Position numbers and translations under genes: made by a program. 31,029 nucleotides of DNA, from contig NW_014578744.1 in the NCBI RefSeq assembly GCF_000485595.1, forward strand, positions 1-31,029, in the 5' to 3' direction. Of this stretch, positions 1 through 9,426 are shown in pieces; position 1 is the stretch's first letter, and each line of letters begins with the position of its first letter. Below the pieces are notes generated by a model. It did no database searches and had not been told where the DNA came from. It worked only from the letters and a program-made list of their open reading frames with translations. The stretch comes from Priapulus caudatus. Its lineage: Eukaryota; Priapulida; Priapulimorpha; Priapulimorphida; Priapulidae.

Positions 1-397
1 AGTTCTGCTGCTGCTGCTGTTCTTGGTAGTTCTGCTGCTGCTGCTGTTCTTGGTAGTTCTGCTGCTGCTGCTGTTCTCGGTAGTTCTGCTGCTGCTGCTG
101 TTCTTGGTAGTTCTGCTGCTGCTGCTGCTGTCGCTGCTGCTGCTGTCGCTGTTGTTGCTGCTGCCGTTGTTGGCGTTCCTCCCCCTCGGTAGTCTCCTCG
201 TAGTGCTCCTCTACGCGCGTCTCCGTCGTCGTCTCCGTCGTCTCCTCGTAACCCGGGTTCACCCTTCCCATGCGGGGTGGCTTAGTGCGGTGGGGACGAG
301 CCGGAACTCTGGGGCCTGGCACGGCAAGGGCGGTTGCATTCGCTCTGGCTTCGTTTGCTTCCCGTATGGTGCGTTCCTCTGTTGTCTCCGTCGTTCT
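1..397 (-). CDS. Glutamine-rich cytoplasmic-tail exon (partial at left edge)
   Basis: On the minus strand this is open from an acceptor (TTTTCTACAG at 407-398) to the window edge, about 132 codons. It begins RTTETTEERTIREANEAR, then a basic/proline stretch (RPHRTKPPRMGR), an acidic Thr/Glu stretch (EETTETTTETRVEEHYEE), and ends in an octapeptide repeat QQQQNYQE coded by a 24-bp unit, four units with small changes before the edge. It enters in phase 0, matching the phase-0 donor of the exon at 942-1122, whose last residues (TTTTTEQ) share its composition. Its 3' end with a donor appears in the second copy at 6482-6613. It lies after the presumed membrane segment, so I place it in the cytoplasm; low-complexity Q-rich tails often mediate assembly, but that is inference. 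Confidence 0.75.
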
Positions 398-612
398 CTG
401 TAGAAAATCGCACGTGTTCGCAACGTTTATACTATCGGGCACTTATTTTAACTTAACTTATTATCGTTATGAGATATAGTTATTTGCTTAACACTTTTAT
501 GTGTTGATAAGTCAAATATTTTGCTTGCATATAATTCTTCTACTGCGACTGCTGCTACTGCTACTGCTACTGCTGCTGTTGTTGCTGCTACTGCTGCTGC
601 TGCTACTGCTGA

Positions 613-686
<74 letters not shown>

Positions 687-941
687 ATATTAATAATAAT
701 AATAATCATCATCATCATAGTAATAAATAAATAATAAAAACAACAATAATATTAATCGACAATTATTATTGTTATTGTTATTTACAGCAGTAGCAGCAAC
801 AGTTTTATGATCACAGCTGGAAAAATCCGTCACGATATCTCAAAAGATATGCGCATCAGTTTGAGTCACACTTAAAACAGACATCAACGTTCTCTCGCTT
901 ACGTGCAGCCAAGAGATTCCATGTCGACGACAATCACTCAC
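398..941. repeat. Intron with compound CTG/CTA microsatellite
   Basis: Intron between two cytoplasmic-tail exons. About 533-610 is a mixed TGC/ACTGCT tract, 610-686 an almost pure CTA array of about 25 units, then AAT/CAT-type triplets to 730. Open frames across it (poly-Leu, poly-Ser, poly-Thr) are artefacts of the triplet repeat. A noisier copy lies at 11505-11700. Confidence 0.85.
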
Positions 942-1122
942 CTGTTCTGTGGTCGTAGTCGTCGCCTCAGTCATGCCACCACCGCGACCACCACCCATCC
1001 CCCTCGCTGCGGCTCCTGCAGCCAGGGCTGATGGCATTGTAGGGATGCCAGCCGGTCCGCCTAGAGGCATGTCGAGCATGCTTCCACTGGCACTGGACTC
1101 GTGCAGTGAGGTGTAGTCGTGG
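942..1122 (-). CDS. Cytoplasmic-tail exon, Gly/Ala/Met-rich then Thr-rich
   Basis: A 181-nt open stretch between an acceptor (ATCATTGCAG) and a good donor (CAG|GTGAGT). It reads HDYTSLHESSASGS, then a Gly/Ala/Met/Pro-rich stretch (PLGGPAGIPTMPSALAAGAA, GMGGGRGGGM), and ends TEATTTTTEQ. The donor is phase 0 and fits the Q-rich exon at 1-397. The start is phase 2, whereas the preceding exon (1444-1520) ends in phase 0. A single extra C at the acceptor would explain this, and nearby copies show one-base indels are common here. No known domain seen; Ser/Thr/Tyr-rich and probably intracellular. Confidence 0.6.
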
Positions 1123-1443
1123 CTGCAATGATATGAGAGAGGGCATATTATGATAAAACTACATATAACTAACATACATGAATATACAATATACATAGAA
1201 ATATATAAATATAATCATAATATATAAGGCAATGGCATGAGTACGATGTCAATATGTTTTGTGCACGCCGCGTGATGCCTTCGTTGCGTTCTATTATCGC
1301 AGATACTATCGTAGCAAAGGTGTGTTTCATAGTTATTTAATAGTTTATCCATAGTTACTTTAGTTAATTAGTTATAATATAGTATCACTATCATAGTTAT
1401 TTCAACTCTCGCGTTCACAGAGCACGCTTAGGTGAATACTCAC
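1123..1443. other. Intron, no feature seen
   Basis: AT-rich sequence between two tail exons, with no open coding stretch, tandem repeat or recognisable element. Confidence 0.5.
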
Positions 1444-1520
1444 CTGCGATGTCTCCACCATGTTGTATCTCTCCTGTCGTACCAGCCGCCACCCGGCTCC
1501 CTGTCCGGTAGTCGCTAGTC
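1444..1520 (-). CDS. Short juxtamembrane/cytoplasmic exon
   Basis: Minus-strand exon of 77 nt between acceptor GTGAGCAG and donor CAG|GTGAGT. It reads LATTGQGAGWRLVRQERYNM followed by VETSQ. The basic WRLVRQERY stretch suits a cytoplasmic position shortly after a membrane segment. Entry phase is 1 and exit phase 0. The longer open frames here read through the acceptor and lack cysteines or repeats, so I do not treat them as coding. The acceptor has a poor pyrimidine tract, which lowers confidence. Confidence 0.5.
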
Positions 1521-2009
1521 CTGCTCACGTAAGGCATCGACTCGGAGCGGCTGCGCCGTAAACGGTGCCATGCTCATCCCGCTCTTCAGGAAACTACACG
1601 TGGCCTCCTCACTCACGAGTTCCATAAGATGAGTGCCAGACGTTATCGGACACCAACAGGACACGTGAAATTCCGTATAGATAACGAAAAGAAGACAGCA
1701 TAGCTCTCTATTATGTAGCCGAGAGGCACACATATATGTGGCTAATGATGAATCCTTTTTGTTTGTATCGATATATTGCACGGTAATTTGGTGATAAACC
1801 AAATTGAAGGACTAGAATACAAGCGGTGGTGTATATGTAATGGGATATCCCCCACATGTTGGCGATTGCAATTCCCCGACAGCAATGTAAAGTTGCCGTT
1901 AATTCACAGGTATACTGGTGAAAGGCCCATCTCCGTACCACACAACACGCACACATCAGCGGCGATTTTCACTCTAGCTCGATACCCGAGACTTGCGCAA
2001 TGCGGATAA
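1521..2009. other. Intronic or unresolved sequence
   Basis: Between candidate cytoplasmic exons. From about 1850 it is matched by the degraded copy starting at about 6616. I see no convincing exon; the minus-strand frames are short and do not agree between the two copies. Confidence 0.35.
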
Positions 2010-2125
2010 AAACAGCTGAAGTTGCTCGACGCGTCGCTGGCCGCCGCCACCCTGGCGAGCGCTGATCCGGAGGCCCGTCGCCTCGCCGCGAGCGCATAGT
2101 CGTGGTAGGCGCACTCGCAACTGGC
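2010..2125 (-). CDS. Possible cytoplasmic exon (uncertain)
   Basis: A GC-rich island in AT-rich surroundings, open on the minus strand, reading CECAYHDYALAARRR then ASGSALARVAAASDASS. The island is retained with indels in the degraded copy at about 6765-6880. An acceptor-like CAG lies at 2128-2126; I could not fix the donor. The tyrosine/basic composition would suit a cytoplasmic segment. Low confidence because the frame is not preserved in the second copy. Confidence 0.25.
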
Positions 2126-2536
2126 CTGCTGCTCTTGCATGCATGCCTGATGCCTAATGAAACTGCTCGGACGAGCGCTGCGTTCGCGAGAAAAAAATCA
2201 GCCGTTGTTTAATTCGTGTAGGATCCAACGATATCATACAAAATCTTCTGGTCTCTCAAGCCTGACACAGATAGCATGATGGTGTCACAACCTGTAGACA
2301 GAATGATCGCACTCAAAGCACGCAAGGCACAGAATGGTTCACACTCTAAAACTGCAAAATCTATGAGATTCAGTAAAAGATAAAGAAGAGGGGTAGGCTC
2401 GAGATGTAAGGTCATACAAAACTAGCTCTACGAGAAGAATTCTAGATGATATTAATACCGCGTGCATGCTTTGTGGTTTTGCTTTTTTAACAAGACTGTG
2501 TGATTTTTTGGCTTCAGCGATGTGGCTTGGTCTTAC

Positions 2537-2612
2537 TCCGCCACCAGCACGGCCTGCAGCTTCGGGAATGAGTGAGCGAGGAATTTCGCCTGCTGCTATC
2601 GACCAAACTCTC
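2537..2612 (-). CDS. Possible short cytoplasmic exon (uncertain)
   Basis: A donor-like GGCGGA|GTAAGA is preserved as GGCGGA|GTAAGT in the degraded copy (about 7278). The copy reads EISIATIHELRPVLVAE just before the donor, and this copy aligns to it with several indels. This suggests a short exon corrupted in one or both copies. No domain recognised. Confidence 0.25.
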
Positions 2613-2989
2613 ACACAAAACTTGCGAGCCATAGTATAGTTAATTATAAAATATATAATATATACACACGCGGAGGTATTGCTAGTGTAACCGCCCACCA
2701 AGTCCCTGCTCTTCTTCGTCTGAACCATACGAAAACGCAGCAACAACACATATAGACTTGAGGGATCGCGGTTAGCCATTATATAGTGATAACATACGAC
2801 GAGAGAATAACTAGTAATCAGTCAACTTATCAATCTGGATGAATGCCAGCCATATAACCAGTAGCGAACTCACAATTAAAATACCACAACACACCGCATG
2901 TCGGCTAGATTTGCAATTTACAGTGGACACCACACACAGCATGTCTACATTCCAATAATCACGGTCACTAAATCGAGTCTCTCTAAGGC

Positions 2990-3132
2990 ATCGCTCCAGC
3001 TCATGAGTCCCAGCGCAGTCAAGCAGAAGCAAGTAACACAGCAGAAGAGGCGAGAGCGGGTGCACGATGGTGGCGATGAGGATATCCCTGTACCGTCTTT
3101 TTGCAACAGGTCGCCCTCCACAGTCCTAACAC
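2990..3132 (-). CDS. Half-EGF plus transmembrane exon (reading frame damaged)
   Basis: Follows the EGF 5'-half exon at 3572-3641, so an EGF 3' half is expected. An acceptor GCTGCAG ends at 3133. The sequence then resembles C-x-G-L-W-x-G-E/D-x-C, as in the exon at 15745-15861, but with a stop and frame changes; the degraded copy (7606-7754) has different indels at the same place. Next come a basic stretch (KRRYR) and a hydrophobic run (PLSPLLLCYLLLL in one frame; VLLLLALLCAGLCWGMAR in the copy). I read this as the last EGF and the single membrane span. The exact frame and donor are uncertain. Confidence 0.45.
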
Positions 3133-3571
3133 CTGCAGCAAAGCACAGCCGTAATTGTGTTTTTGTATCGGAGCAGACAATTATAATTCTATTTTGTTTT
3201 ATTTTGGTAGCCTATTAACGGAAACTTATTACAATTCAATAATTCAGCTAAGATATTCCATATAGGTTTAATACGATATTCATACGATATTCAATACTAT
3301 ATATGTTTTATCAGTAATGTTTTTGGTTGACATTGGATGTAGGTGTGCTTTGACTGCGCTATTATGGTAATATATATATATATATATACTATATATATTA
3401 AAATTTATATTAATAGATAGTCTCGCTCTATATCTATATAATATATATAATACATAGTTATATATAGTATATACCATAGTTAATATATATAATACATAGT
3501 TATAAATATATACATATTTATATATACTAATATACACTATTTCTTAATATATATATATTATAGTGGTATAC
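3133..3571. repeat. Intron with AT-rich microsatellite
   Basis: About 3370-3560 is dominated by TA/TATA dinucleotide tracts on both strands. The second copy carries a longer version at about 8000-8170. No gene seen. Confidence 0.8.
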
Positions 3572-3641
3572 CTGCATAGCGCTACTGCTCCGTCTCCTAC
3601 GTAGCATTCCCCATTTCCATTACAGAAGCCCGGTGCGCAGG
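3572..3641 (-). CDS. M7 EGF, 5' half exon
   Basis: A 70-nt exon, the same length as its counterparts in M1-M4. Acceptor TCATTGCAG, donor TGCAG|GTATAC. It reads ACAPGFCNGNGECYV then GDGAVALCR, giving Cys1-Cys4 of a classical EGF domain (C-x4-C-x5-C-x9-C); Cys5 and Cys6 should come from the next exon (about 3132 downwards). Phase 1 in, 2 out, as in the other cassettes. Extracellular, disulfide-bonded. Confidence 0.8.
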
Positions 3642-3928
3642 CTGCAATGAGCAACAGGACAAGTGTTTAAGTATCGCCTAGCTATGACAGACGAAGCTGC
3701 GTCAGTTCAACACATGCAGTAACAACCCGTGGGTCTTTCGCGAATGCTAAATTTGCTCGCCTACATCAGAATTACTTTCCTTCGTTATATTACATTAGAC
3801 TTTACCATCCTTACCACCGCTATTTTACATATGGCAGGCAAGCACAGCTCACTCGGTTAAATCACTGCTTCTAAATTCCTATTCGCGTGTAGGTTTCAGA
3901 CTTCTAGTGATGACAGTCGTCGACTCAC
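3642..3928. other. Intron, no feature seen
   Basis: Plain intron between the EGF-Ca and EGF exons of M7. No repeats or extra exons recognised; the degraded copy is at about 8250-8545. Confidence 0.5.
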
Positions 3929-4084
3929 CGACGCAGACACGTCCGGCCGCCAGTTCGTCGGTCGGGTCGCCGGCGTCGACGTATTCTGGCCGACAGTGGC
4001 AGCGGAACGAGCCGGGGGTGTTCTCACAGATGGCGTCCGGTGAGCAGTCGTGGTGGCGATCGTCCTCGGCGCATTCGTTCAGAT
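3929..4084 (-). CDS. M7 calcium-binding EGF exon
   Basis: A 156-nt exon, phase 1-1, acceptor TGCTACAG, donor GTCG|GTGAGT. Starts DLNECAEDD, the D-x-N-E-C calcium-binding signature, and carries CENTPGSFRC, the C-x-N-x4-F-x-C Asp/Asn beta-hydroxylation pattern. Six cysteines in EGF order, the last in GRVCV. Calcium should rigidify the link to the SEA domain before it. A degraded, frame-broken copy lies at about 8545-8724. Confidence 0.88.
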
Positions 4085-4149
4085 CTGTAGCAGGAAGACA
4101 AGAGCAGTGACGCTCAGCGCAGCGTAGTGTTGTTGCGAGTGGATGCAGG

Positions 4150-4490
4150 GGTGGCTGGACTGCGGGTACTGTGTGTCGTCGTGTGGGATGGAGAGCGTGG
4201 GAAGGTCACTCGGTTTGAGTGAGGCTGTAGGTAAGTCTCGTGGTGTTGGGAGGGAGACTATAGGTTCAGGCTGTGAGTAAGTCTCGTGGTGTTGGGAGGG
4301 AGACTGTAGGTTCAGGCTGTGAGTAAGTCTCGTGGTGTTGGGAAGGAGACCGTGGGAAGGTCTCTCGGTTTGAGGGAGCCTGTGAGTAAGTGTTGTGGTA
4401 TGAGAGGGAGAGGGCACTGTGGGAAGAAGACTGTGGGTAAACGTTGCGGTATGAGAGGGAGAGTGTGGGTAAGTGTTGTAGGCTATGTAT
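4150..4490 (+). repeat. Minisatellite, about 46-bp unit
   Basis: Tandem units, best preserved at 4230-4350, with period 46 bp and core GTGAGTAAGTCTCGTGGTGT. Flanking units to about 4480 are diverged, with GGTATGAGAGGGAGAG cores. It lies in the intron between the SEA C-terminal exon and the EGF-Ca exon of M7. Open frames across it are repeat artefacts. A degraded copy is at 8880-9130. Confidence 0.85.
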
Positions 4491-4719
4491 GTGTGGATGG
4501 TCGGGTACGTGTCCTGTTACAACTGTGGACAAGGGGGAGACTTTAGGAATGTTTTGCGGCGAGTGTGTATAGAGGAGACTTTTGTTAAGTTATAAACAAT
4601 CTCGGATATATAACAAACGGAAACGTAGAAAGAACACATCACCTCTATCACACCCACGCCCTCTATAAACAAGCTTCGCCAGCTAATCCCATATGAGGTG
4701 CTGCCATCTATATTCTTAC

Positions 4720-4972
4720 CGGTCGGTCTCGCTATCTCGTCGACGTAGAGCTCCGAGTCGCCGACGCTCTTGTTCGTGCGATCGATGGACTTCATCAGCT
4801 CGTCTAAGATCTCGTCGATGTCTCCCGTAAAGTTTTTGGAGATGGTCACGGTCGCGTTCATGACGATGCTGTCCTCCCACGTCTTGTTCACGTCCTTCGA
4901 GTCGAGGATCTCGAAGATGTTGGCACCGATGTAGTACGGTGACAGGCCGGTCGTGTCGAAGGCTGAGTCCAG
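4720..4972 (-). CDS. M7 SEA domain, C-terminal exon
   Basis: A 253-nt exon (256 in most cassettes), acceptor CTCACGCAG, donor ACCG|GTAAGA, phase 0 in and 1 out. Begins LDSAFDTTGLSPYYIGANIF and continues through DSIVMNATVTI (the strand carrying the SEA cleavage site in mucins) to DRTNKSVGDSELYVDE. Two N-glycosylation sequons (NAT, NKS) sit at positions conserved in the other SEA copies. Its N-terminal partner is 11874-12001, almost 7 kb away because duplicated and gap sequence intervenes. Where mucins have G-S before the valines, this copy has D-S, so self-cleavage is doubtful. Confidence 0.88.
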
Positions 4973-5089
4973 CTGCGTGAGAAACATGAAGAATGACTGC
5001 ATGATGATTACGTAAAGAACGCGAAGAAAAGTAATTCGGCACTTATGTTATTCGTCGTTGACTTACTCGCTACTTAATTATTATCATTA

Positions 5090-5290
5090 TCATTCGTGGC
5101 AATGGTAGTGATAGTGGTTGTGGTAGTGGTAATGGTAATGGTAGTGCTAGTGATGGTAGTGATTGTGGTATTGGTAATAATATTGCCATTAGCAGTTACA
5201 TTGGCATTGGCATTGACAGGCATCGGTATTGGTATGGGTATAATTGGTATATTGGTATTATTTATTAATTATCAGTTATTTATTGTATAT
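5090..5290 (+). repeat. Low-complexity GGTAATGGTAGTG / GGTATTGG tract
   Basis: Degenerate repeats of the type TGGTAGTGGTAATGG, then GGCATTGGCATTG. Intronic. The Val/Met/Ile-rich frame over it is a repeat artefact. A degraded copy is at about 9820-9990. Confidence 0.7.
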
Positions 5291-5499
5291 TATATTGTAT
5301 ATCGTATCTCTGGTGTCTCAGTTCGACTCGTTATGAATATTTCTTTGCTTTGATGTCAATTGAAGTATTTTGGTTTTGTCATCTACGTTGTATCACCGAT
5401 AATAGAGCTAATGCGAACATGAGCCGCTAATATAAGCCATAAAACACTGTTAACACCAGTGATACGTAAGTCACGTATAGTTAATGCAGTGCTATTGCT

Positions 5500-5585
5500 G
5501 AGAGGGTCTATGTCTCCCAGGGTACTGCCGGAACGTACCCTGGGTACGGTCCGGTATACCGGAACGTACCCTGGTACTATCTAAT
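5500..5585. repeat. Palindromic repeat with GGTACGTTCC arms
   Basis: Contains CCCAGGGTAC and several GGAACGTACCCTGG arms around the near-perfect palindrome CCGGTATACCGG (about 5548-5572). The same sequence appears as a degraded direct copy at about 10225-10320 and in the opposite orientation at 11757-11850. It could be a small inverted-repeat transposon remnant; no target-site duplication could be fixed. Confidence 0.6.
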
Positions 5586-5587
5586 AT

Positions 5588-5745
5588 GGTTAACACCCAA
5601 GCCCCCTGTCCACTTTTATACCCACAAACTACAAGAGTAAAACCAAACTACGTTGTGCATACCCCCGGGGCACACCCAAGCCCCCTGCTCATTTTTATAC
5701 CCACAAACTACAGCAGCAAAACCAAACCACGCCGTGCCCCCCCCC
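5588..5745. repeat. Two-copy 79-bp tandem duplication
   Basis: The segment starting with CCCAAGCCCCCTG at 5596 is repeated at 5675 with CCACAAACTAC and AAAACCAAAC shared, period 79 bp. It lies just 3' of the tail exon 5796-5980 on the minus strand; reading the exon on would give a Trp/Cys/Gly-rich tail to a stop at 5616-5618, which looks non-coding. Confidence 0.75.
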
Positions 5746-5795
5746 TCCCCAGTTGCTTTTTCCCATGGTGAACAGCATGTTCGTTTTAGACGCAC

Positions 5796-5980
5796 CTCGC
5801 TCTGGGAAGCCAGGTTGTCGGAGCCGCCGATGGTCGAACCAGCGACGCTGTAGACAGGAATCGTCACACCCCCCGGGAAGCCCTCCGCGCGTGGCAGTGC
5901 TGATTGCTTTGACGGCTGCGGAGGCAGCGGTGGAGCGTGCACCTCTACCATCGTCGGTCCCTCGTATTTCAGAGCGGCCG
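5796..5980 (-). CDS. Cytoplasmic-tail exon after the Q-rich exon
   Basis: Minus-strand exon, acceptor GTGTTACAG, donor GAG|GTGCGT, 185 nt. It enters in phase 1, matching the phase-1 donor of the Q-rich exon end at 6482. Reads AAALKYEGPTMVEVHAPPLP, then PRAEGFPGGVTIPVYSVAGS and IGGSDNLASQSE. The PPLPPQP stretch is a possible proline-rich ligand and YSVAG a tyrosine motif. Reading through the donor reaches a stop at 5616-5618, so this could instead be the terminal exon; the donor and the change in composition favour a further exon. It lies between the two halves of the M7 SEA domain, which only makes sense if the 3' end of the gene occurs twice in this assembly. Confidence 0.6.
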
Positions 5981-6004
5981 CTGTAACACAGTTTTAGTTT
6001 AAGA

Positions 6005-6135
6005 CAACCGTTTATGGAACAACATATGGAAGACAACCGTTATGGTTTATGGTTTATGGTTTATGGTTTATGGTTTATTGTTTATGGTTATGGTTATGGT
6101 TTATGGTTAATGGTTTATGGAAGACAACCGTTAGC
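6005..6135 (+). repeat. TTTATGG heptamer repeat
   Basis: About 6040-6118 is a run of TTTATGG/TTATGG units, flanked on both sides by GGAAGACAACCGTTA. Intronic between tail exon and Q-rich exon. Confidence 0.85.
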
Positions 6136-6481
6136 TGGAATATACGACAAAATTCATGTATGAAACTCGTAACCTCGTAAAGTCTTCAAACTCCAAGAGA
6201 CTATATGGAAGATGGAGATAGACACCGTTTAATTGTGAAGACACTGAATAAACGCTCCCCTGAACGCTTAATAATTAAACTATTTAAAATCCCATAGACG
6301 TAATTTGTAGATATACATCTAAATCTATGTAATCCTTTATTAGTGTCCATGTCTTTTGTAGTCGTGTCTGCGTGTGTGGTTTCTAATTGCAGTACAAATC
6401 TACACGAAAACTCTGACCATACCACAAGGTACAACAAGTTACTGTTCATAGTAAATGCGGGATAAATATGGAAATGCTTAC
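6136..6481. other. Intron, no feature seen
   Basis: Single-copy AT-rich sequence between the TTTATGG repeat and the donor of the Q-rich exon. No exon or repeat recognised. Confidence 0.5.
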
Positions 6482-6613
6482 CACGGCTGGTGGATGCTGC
6501 CGATCTCTGCATATTCTGCTGCTGCTGCATTTGTTGGTGCTGTTGCTGCTGCTGTTCTTGGTAGTTCTGCTGCTGCTGCTGTTCTTGGTAGTTCTGCTGC
6601 TGCTGCTGTTCTT
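6482..6613 (-). CDS. Second copy of the Q-rich exon, 3' end with donor
   Basis: Minus strand reads two QQQQNYQE units and then QQQQQHQQMQQQQNMQRSAA and STSR, ending at donor CGTG|GTAAGC in phase 1. It supplies the end of the exon that leaves the window at position 1. On its 5' side the frame stops abruptly at about 6613, where the sequence jumps to one matching about 1850. The expected RTTETTEERT part is missing, so 6613-6616 is a chimeric junction. The following exon, 5796-5980, fits in phase. Confidence 0.65.
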
Positions 6614-7605
6614 AGATAATCCCATGTTGACGATTGCAATTCCAGCCCAATGTAAGTTGCGATGTATTCACAGGTCATATGTGGGCAGGGCATCTCCGGA
6701 CACGCGCACACATAGCGGCGATTTCACCTTCTAGCTCGTACCGGACGTTGCGCTATGCGGGATAAACAGCTGGAACGCTTGCTCGGACGCGTCGCTGCCG
6801 GCGCCACCTGGCCGAGCGCCTGAATACCGCGAGCCGTCGCCCGCCGCGTAGCATGTCGTGGGTAGGCACTCGCACTGGCTGCTGCCTCTGCATCATGCAT
6901 GGATCCGCTAATGAGACTGCTCGGACGAGCCTGCTGTTCGCTTGACTGAAAAAATCACCGTTTTTTAATTTCGTGTACGCATCCAACGAATCATACAAAA
7001 TCTTCTGGTCATCTCAGCTACACAGATACATGATGCCGTCTAACTTGTGTACAGATGATTGCCATCAAAGCCAGGATTAGATGTTCATAATCTAACGCAT
7101 TCTATGAAGATATATAAACAGATAAAGAAAGCGGGACTACGGGCTCAGATGTAAGTCTACAAAACTGCTTATGTGAGAACGGAATTCTAGATGATATTAC
7201 TCCGTGCGTTGATGCTTTGTGCTTTTGCTTTTAAGACTGTGTGATTTATGCTTGAGGAGCATGTGCTTGGGTACTTACTCCGCCACCAGCACCGGCCTGA
7301 GCTCGTGGATGGTAGCGATGGAGATTTCTGCTCTGCTATGTTACTCTCCGGTTTGTAGGTGTAACCGGCCACCAAGTCCCTTCCTCTTCTTTCGTCTGAG
7401 CAAACGGACGCACAAACGATATGACGTAGCGCGCTTAGCCATTCTACCACTATATAACATACGGCGAGAATTAACTATAATCATAATTATTCATCTTTGA
7501 TGAATGCGTCGTCTAACAGTAGCAACTCGACATTAAATACAATCTCAACATGCGCTAATGTACAGTTTGGAAACTTCACATGTCTAATTCAAGACATCAA
7601 GTTAC

Positions 7606-7754
7606 CTAGCCATGCCCCAGCATAGTCCAGCGCAGAGCAGAGCCAGTAATAGTAGCACCCCCCCCCCCCTGACGAGGGGCACGCATGGTGGCGATGTAGG
7701 TGATTCACTGTACCGTCTTTTTTCACAGTGCGTCGCCGTACCACAGCCATAACA
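7606..7754 (-). pseudogene. Degraded copy of the half-EGF/transmembrane exon
   Basis: Copy of 2990-3132. From the right it has an acceptor CTGCAG, a CYG-L-W-like EGF half with indels, KRRYSESPTSPPCVPLV, a poly-C error-prone run (7659-7668), and an open 18-residue hydrophobic segment VLLLLALLCAGLCWGMAR (7605-7658) ending at a donor AG|GTAACT. This is the best view of the membrane span in the window. Confidence 0.5.
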
Positions 7755-7993
7755 CTGCAGGGCAAAGACGACAGCCGTATTGTGTTTTATGTACGGAGCT
7801 AGACATTTTAATCTATTTTTGTTTTATTTGGCTCAGCCTATTACGGAAACTTATTCAATTTCAATATGTCAGCTAGATAGTTCATTATAGTTTTATACGC
7901 TATTCAATACGATATTCAATACCTATTATGTTTTATCAAGTAATGTTTTGTTGACATTTGATAGTGGGGTTGTCCTTGACTGGCTATTATTGG

Positions 7994-8036
<43 letters not shown>

Positions 8037-8177
8037 GCTTATATATATATATATCTATATATTACATATTATATATTATATTTACATATTTATATATATA
8101 TATACATATTATATATATATACTATTATATATATATTATATCATATTTATTATATATAGTATATATATGGTTTATAC

Positions 8178-8249
8178 CTGCATAGCGCTTACTGCTCCGT
8201 CTCCTACGTAGCATTCCCCATTTCCATTACAGAGCCCGCCGTGCGCAGG
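8178..8249 (-). pseudogene. Degraded copy of the M7 EGF 5'-half exon
   Basis: Matches 3572-3641 with a few one-base insertions (72 instead of 70 nt), so the frame is broken although acceptor- and donor-like ends persist. Confidence 0.8.
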
Positions 8250-8544
8250 CTTGCCAATCGAGCAACAGGACAAGTGTTTAAGTATCGCTAGCTTGGACGA
8301 CGAAGCTTGGCGTCAGTTCACACACTGCAGTAAACAACCGTTGGGTCTTTCGCGAATGCTAATATATTTGCTCGCCTACATCAGAATTACTTTTCCTTTT
8401 CGTTATATTACATTGACTTTTACCATCTTACCACGCTATTTTACATATGCAGGCAAGCCACAGCTCACTCGCGTTAATCACTGCTTTCTTAAATTCTATT
8501 TCGCGTGTAGTTTCGGACGTTTCATAGTGATGCACAGTCGTCAG

Positions 8545-8724
8545 GACTCACGACCGCTAGACACGGTCCGGCGCCATGTTCGTCGGATCGGCGTTCGTGC
8601 CGCGCTGTCGACGTTATTTCTGGCCGACTAGTGGCCAGCGGTAACGAGCTTGGGGTGTTCTCACGATGAGCGTCCGTGTGAGCATGTGCGTCGTGGCGAT
8701 CGTCCTTCGGCGCATTCGTTCAGA
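8545..8724 (-). pseudogene. Degraded copy of the M7 calcium-binding EGF exon
   Basis: Matches 3929-4084 but is about 20 nt longer through scattered insertions. Cysteine codons are recognisable in short stretches only; no frame stays open across it. Confidence 0.8.
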
Positions 8725-9426
8725 TTCTGTAGCACGGAAAGACAGAGCAGTGACGCCTCAAGCGCAGCGTCCGTGTTGTTGCGAGTGGATGCAGGGGTGG
8801 CCTGCGACCTGCGGTGTACTGTGTGTCGTGTCGCTGTGGGATGTGAGAGCGTGGAAGTCATCTGTGGCTGTAGGTAGCGTTGATGTTGGAGGGGATTAGT
8901 TAGCTGGTAAGTCTCTGCTGGTGCTCTGCATGGGATGGGAGGACTGATAGTTCAGGCTGTGAGTAAGTTCTTCGTGTGTTGAGGGGACACTGGATGGGAC
9001 GTGGGAAGGTCTCTCGCGTTTGAGGGATGCCTGTGAGTAAGTGTTGTGGTATGAGGAGGGAGAGGGCACTGGTGGGCAGAGACTGTGGGTTAACGCTTGC
9101 GGTATTGAGAGGCGGATGTGGCGTAGTGTTGTATGGCTATGTATGTGTGTGAGTGGTCGGGTACGTGTCCTGTTACAACTGTGGGACAACGGGGCGAGAC
9201 TTTAGGATATGTTTGTGCGGCGATTGTGTTAATAGAGGAGACTTTTGTTAAGTTATTAAACAATCTCGGATATATAACAAACGGAAATCGTAGAATTGCA
9301 ACACATACCTCGTATCACACCCACGCCCTCTTATGAACAAGCTTCGCCAGCTAATCCCATATTGATCGGTGCTGCCATCTATATTCTTACGGTTCGGGTC
9401 TCCGCTATCTCCGTTCGACGTAGGCA

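Noticed and set aside
501-734. Long poly-Leu, poly-Ser and poly-Thr open frames
   Set aside because: All arise from the CTA/CTG triplet array; the tract is intronic and not supported by splice sites.
3280-3537. Tyr/Ile-rich frame
   Set aside because: Translation of a TA microsatellite.
4266-4532. Ser/His/Pro-rich minus-strand frame over the minisatellite
   Set aside because: Repeat-derived, no splice sites in phase, and no counterpart in other cassettes.
5616-5795. C-terminal extension of the tail exon to the stop at 5616
   Set aside because: Crosses a good donor and a 79-bp tandem duplication, with a Trp/Cys/Gly-rich composition; kept only as an alternative.
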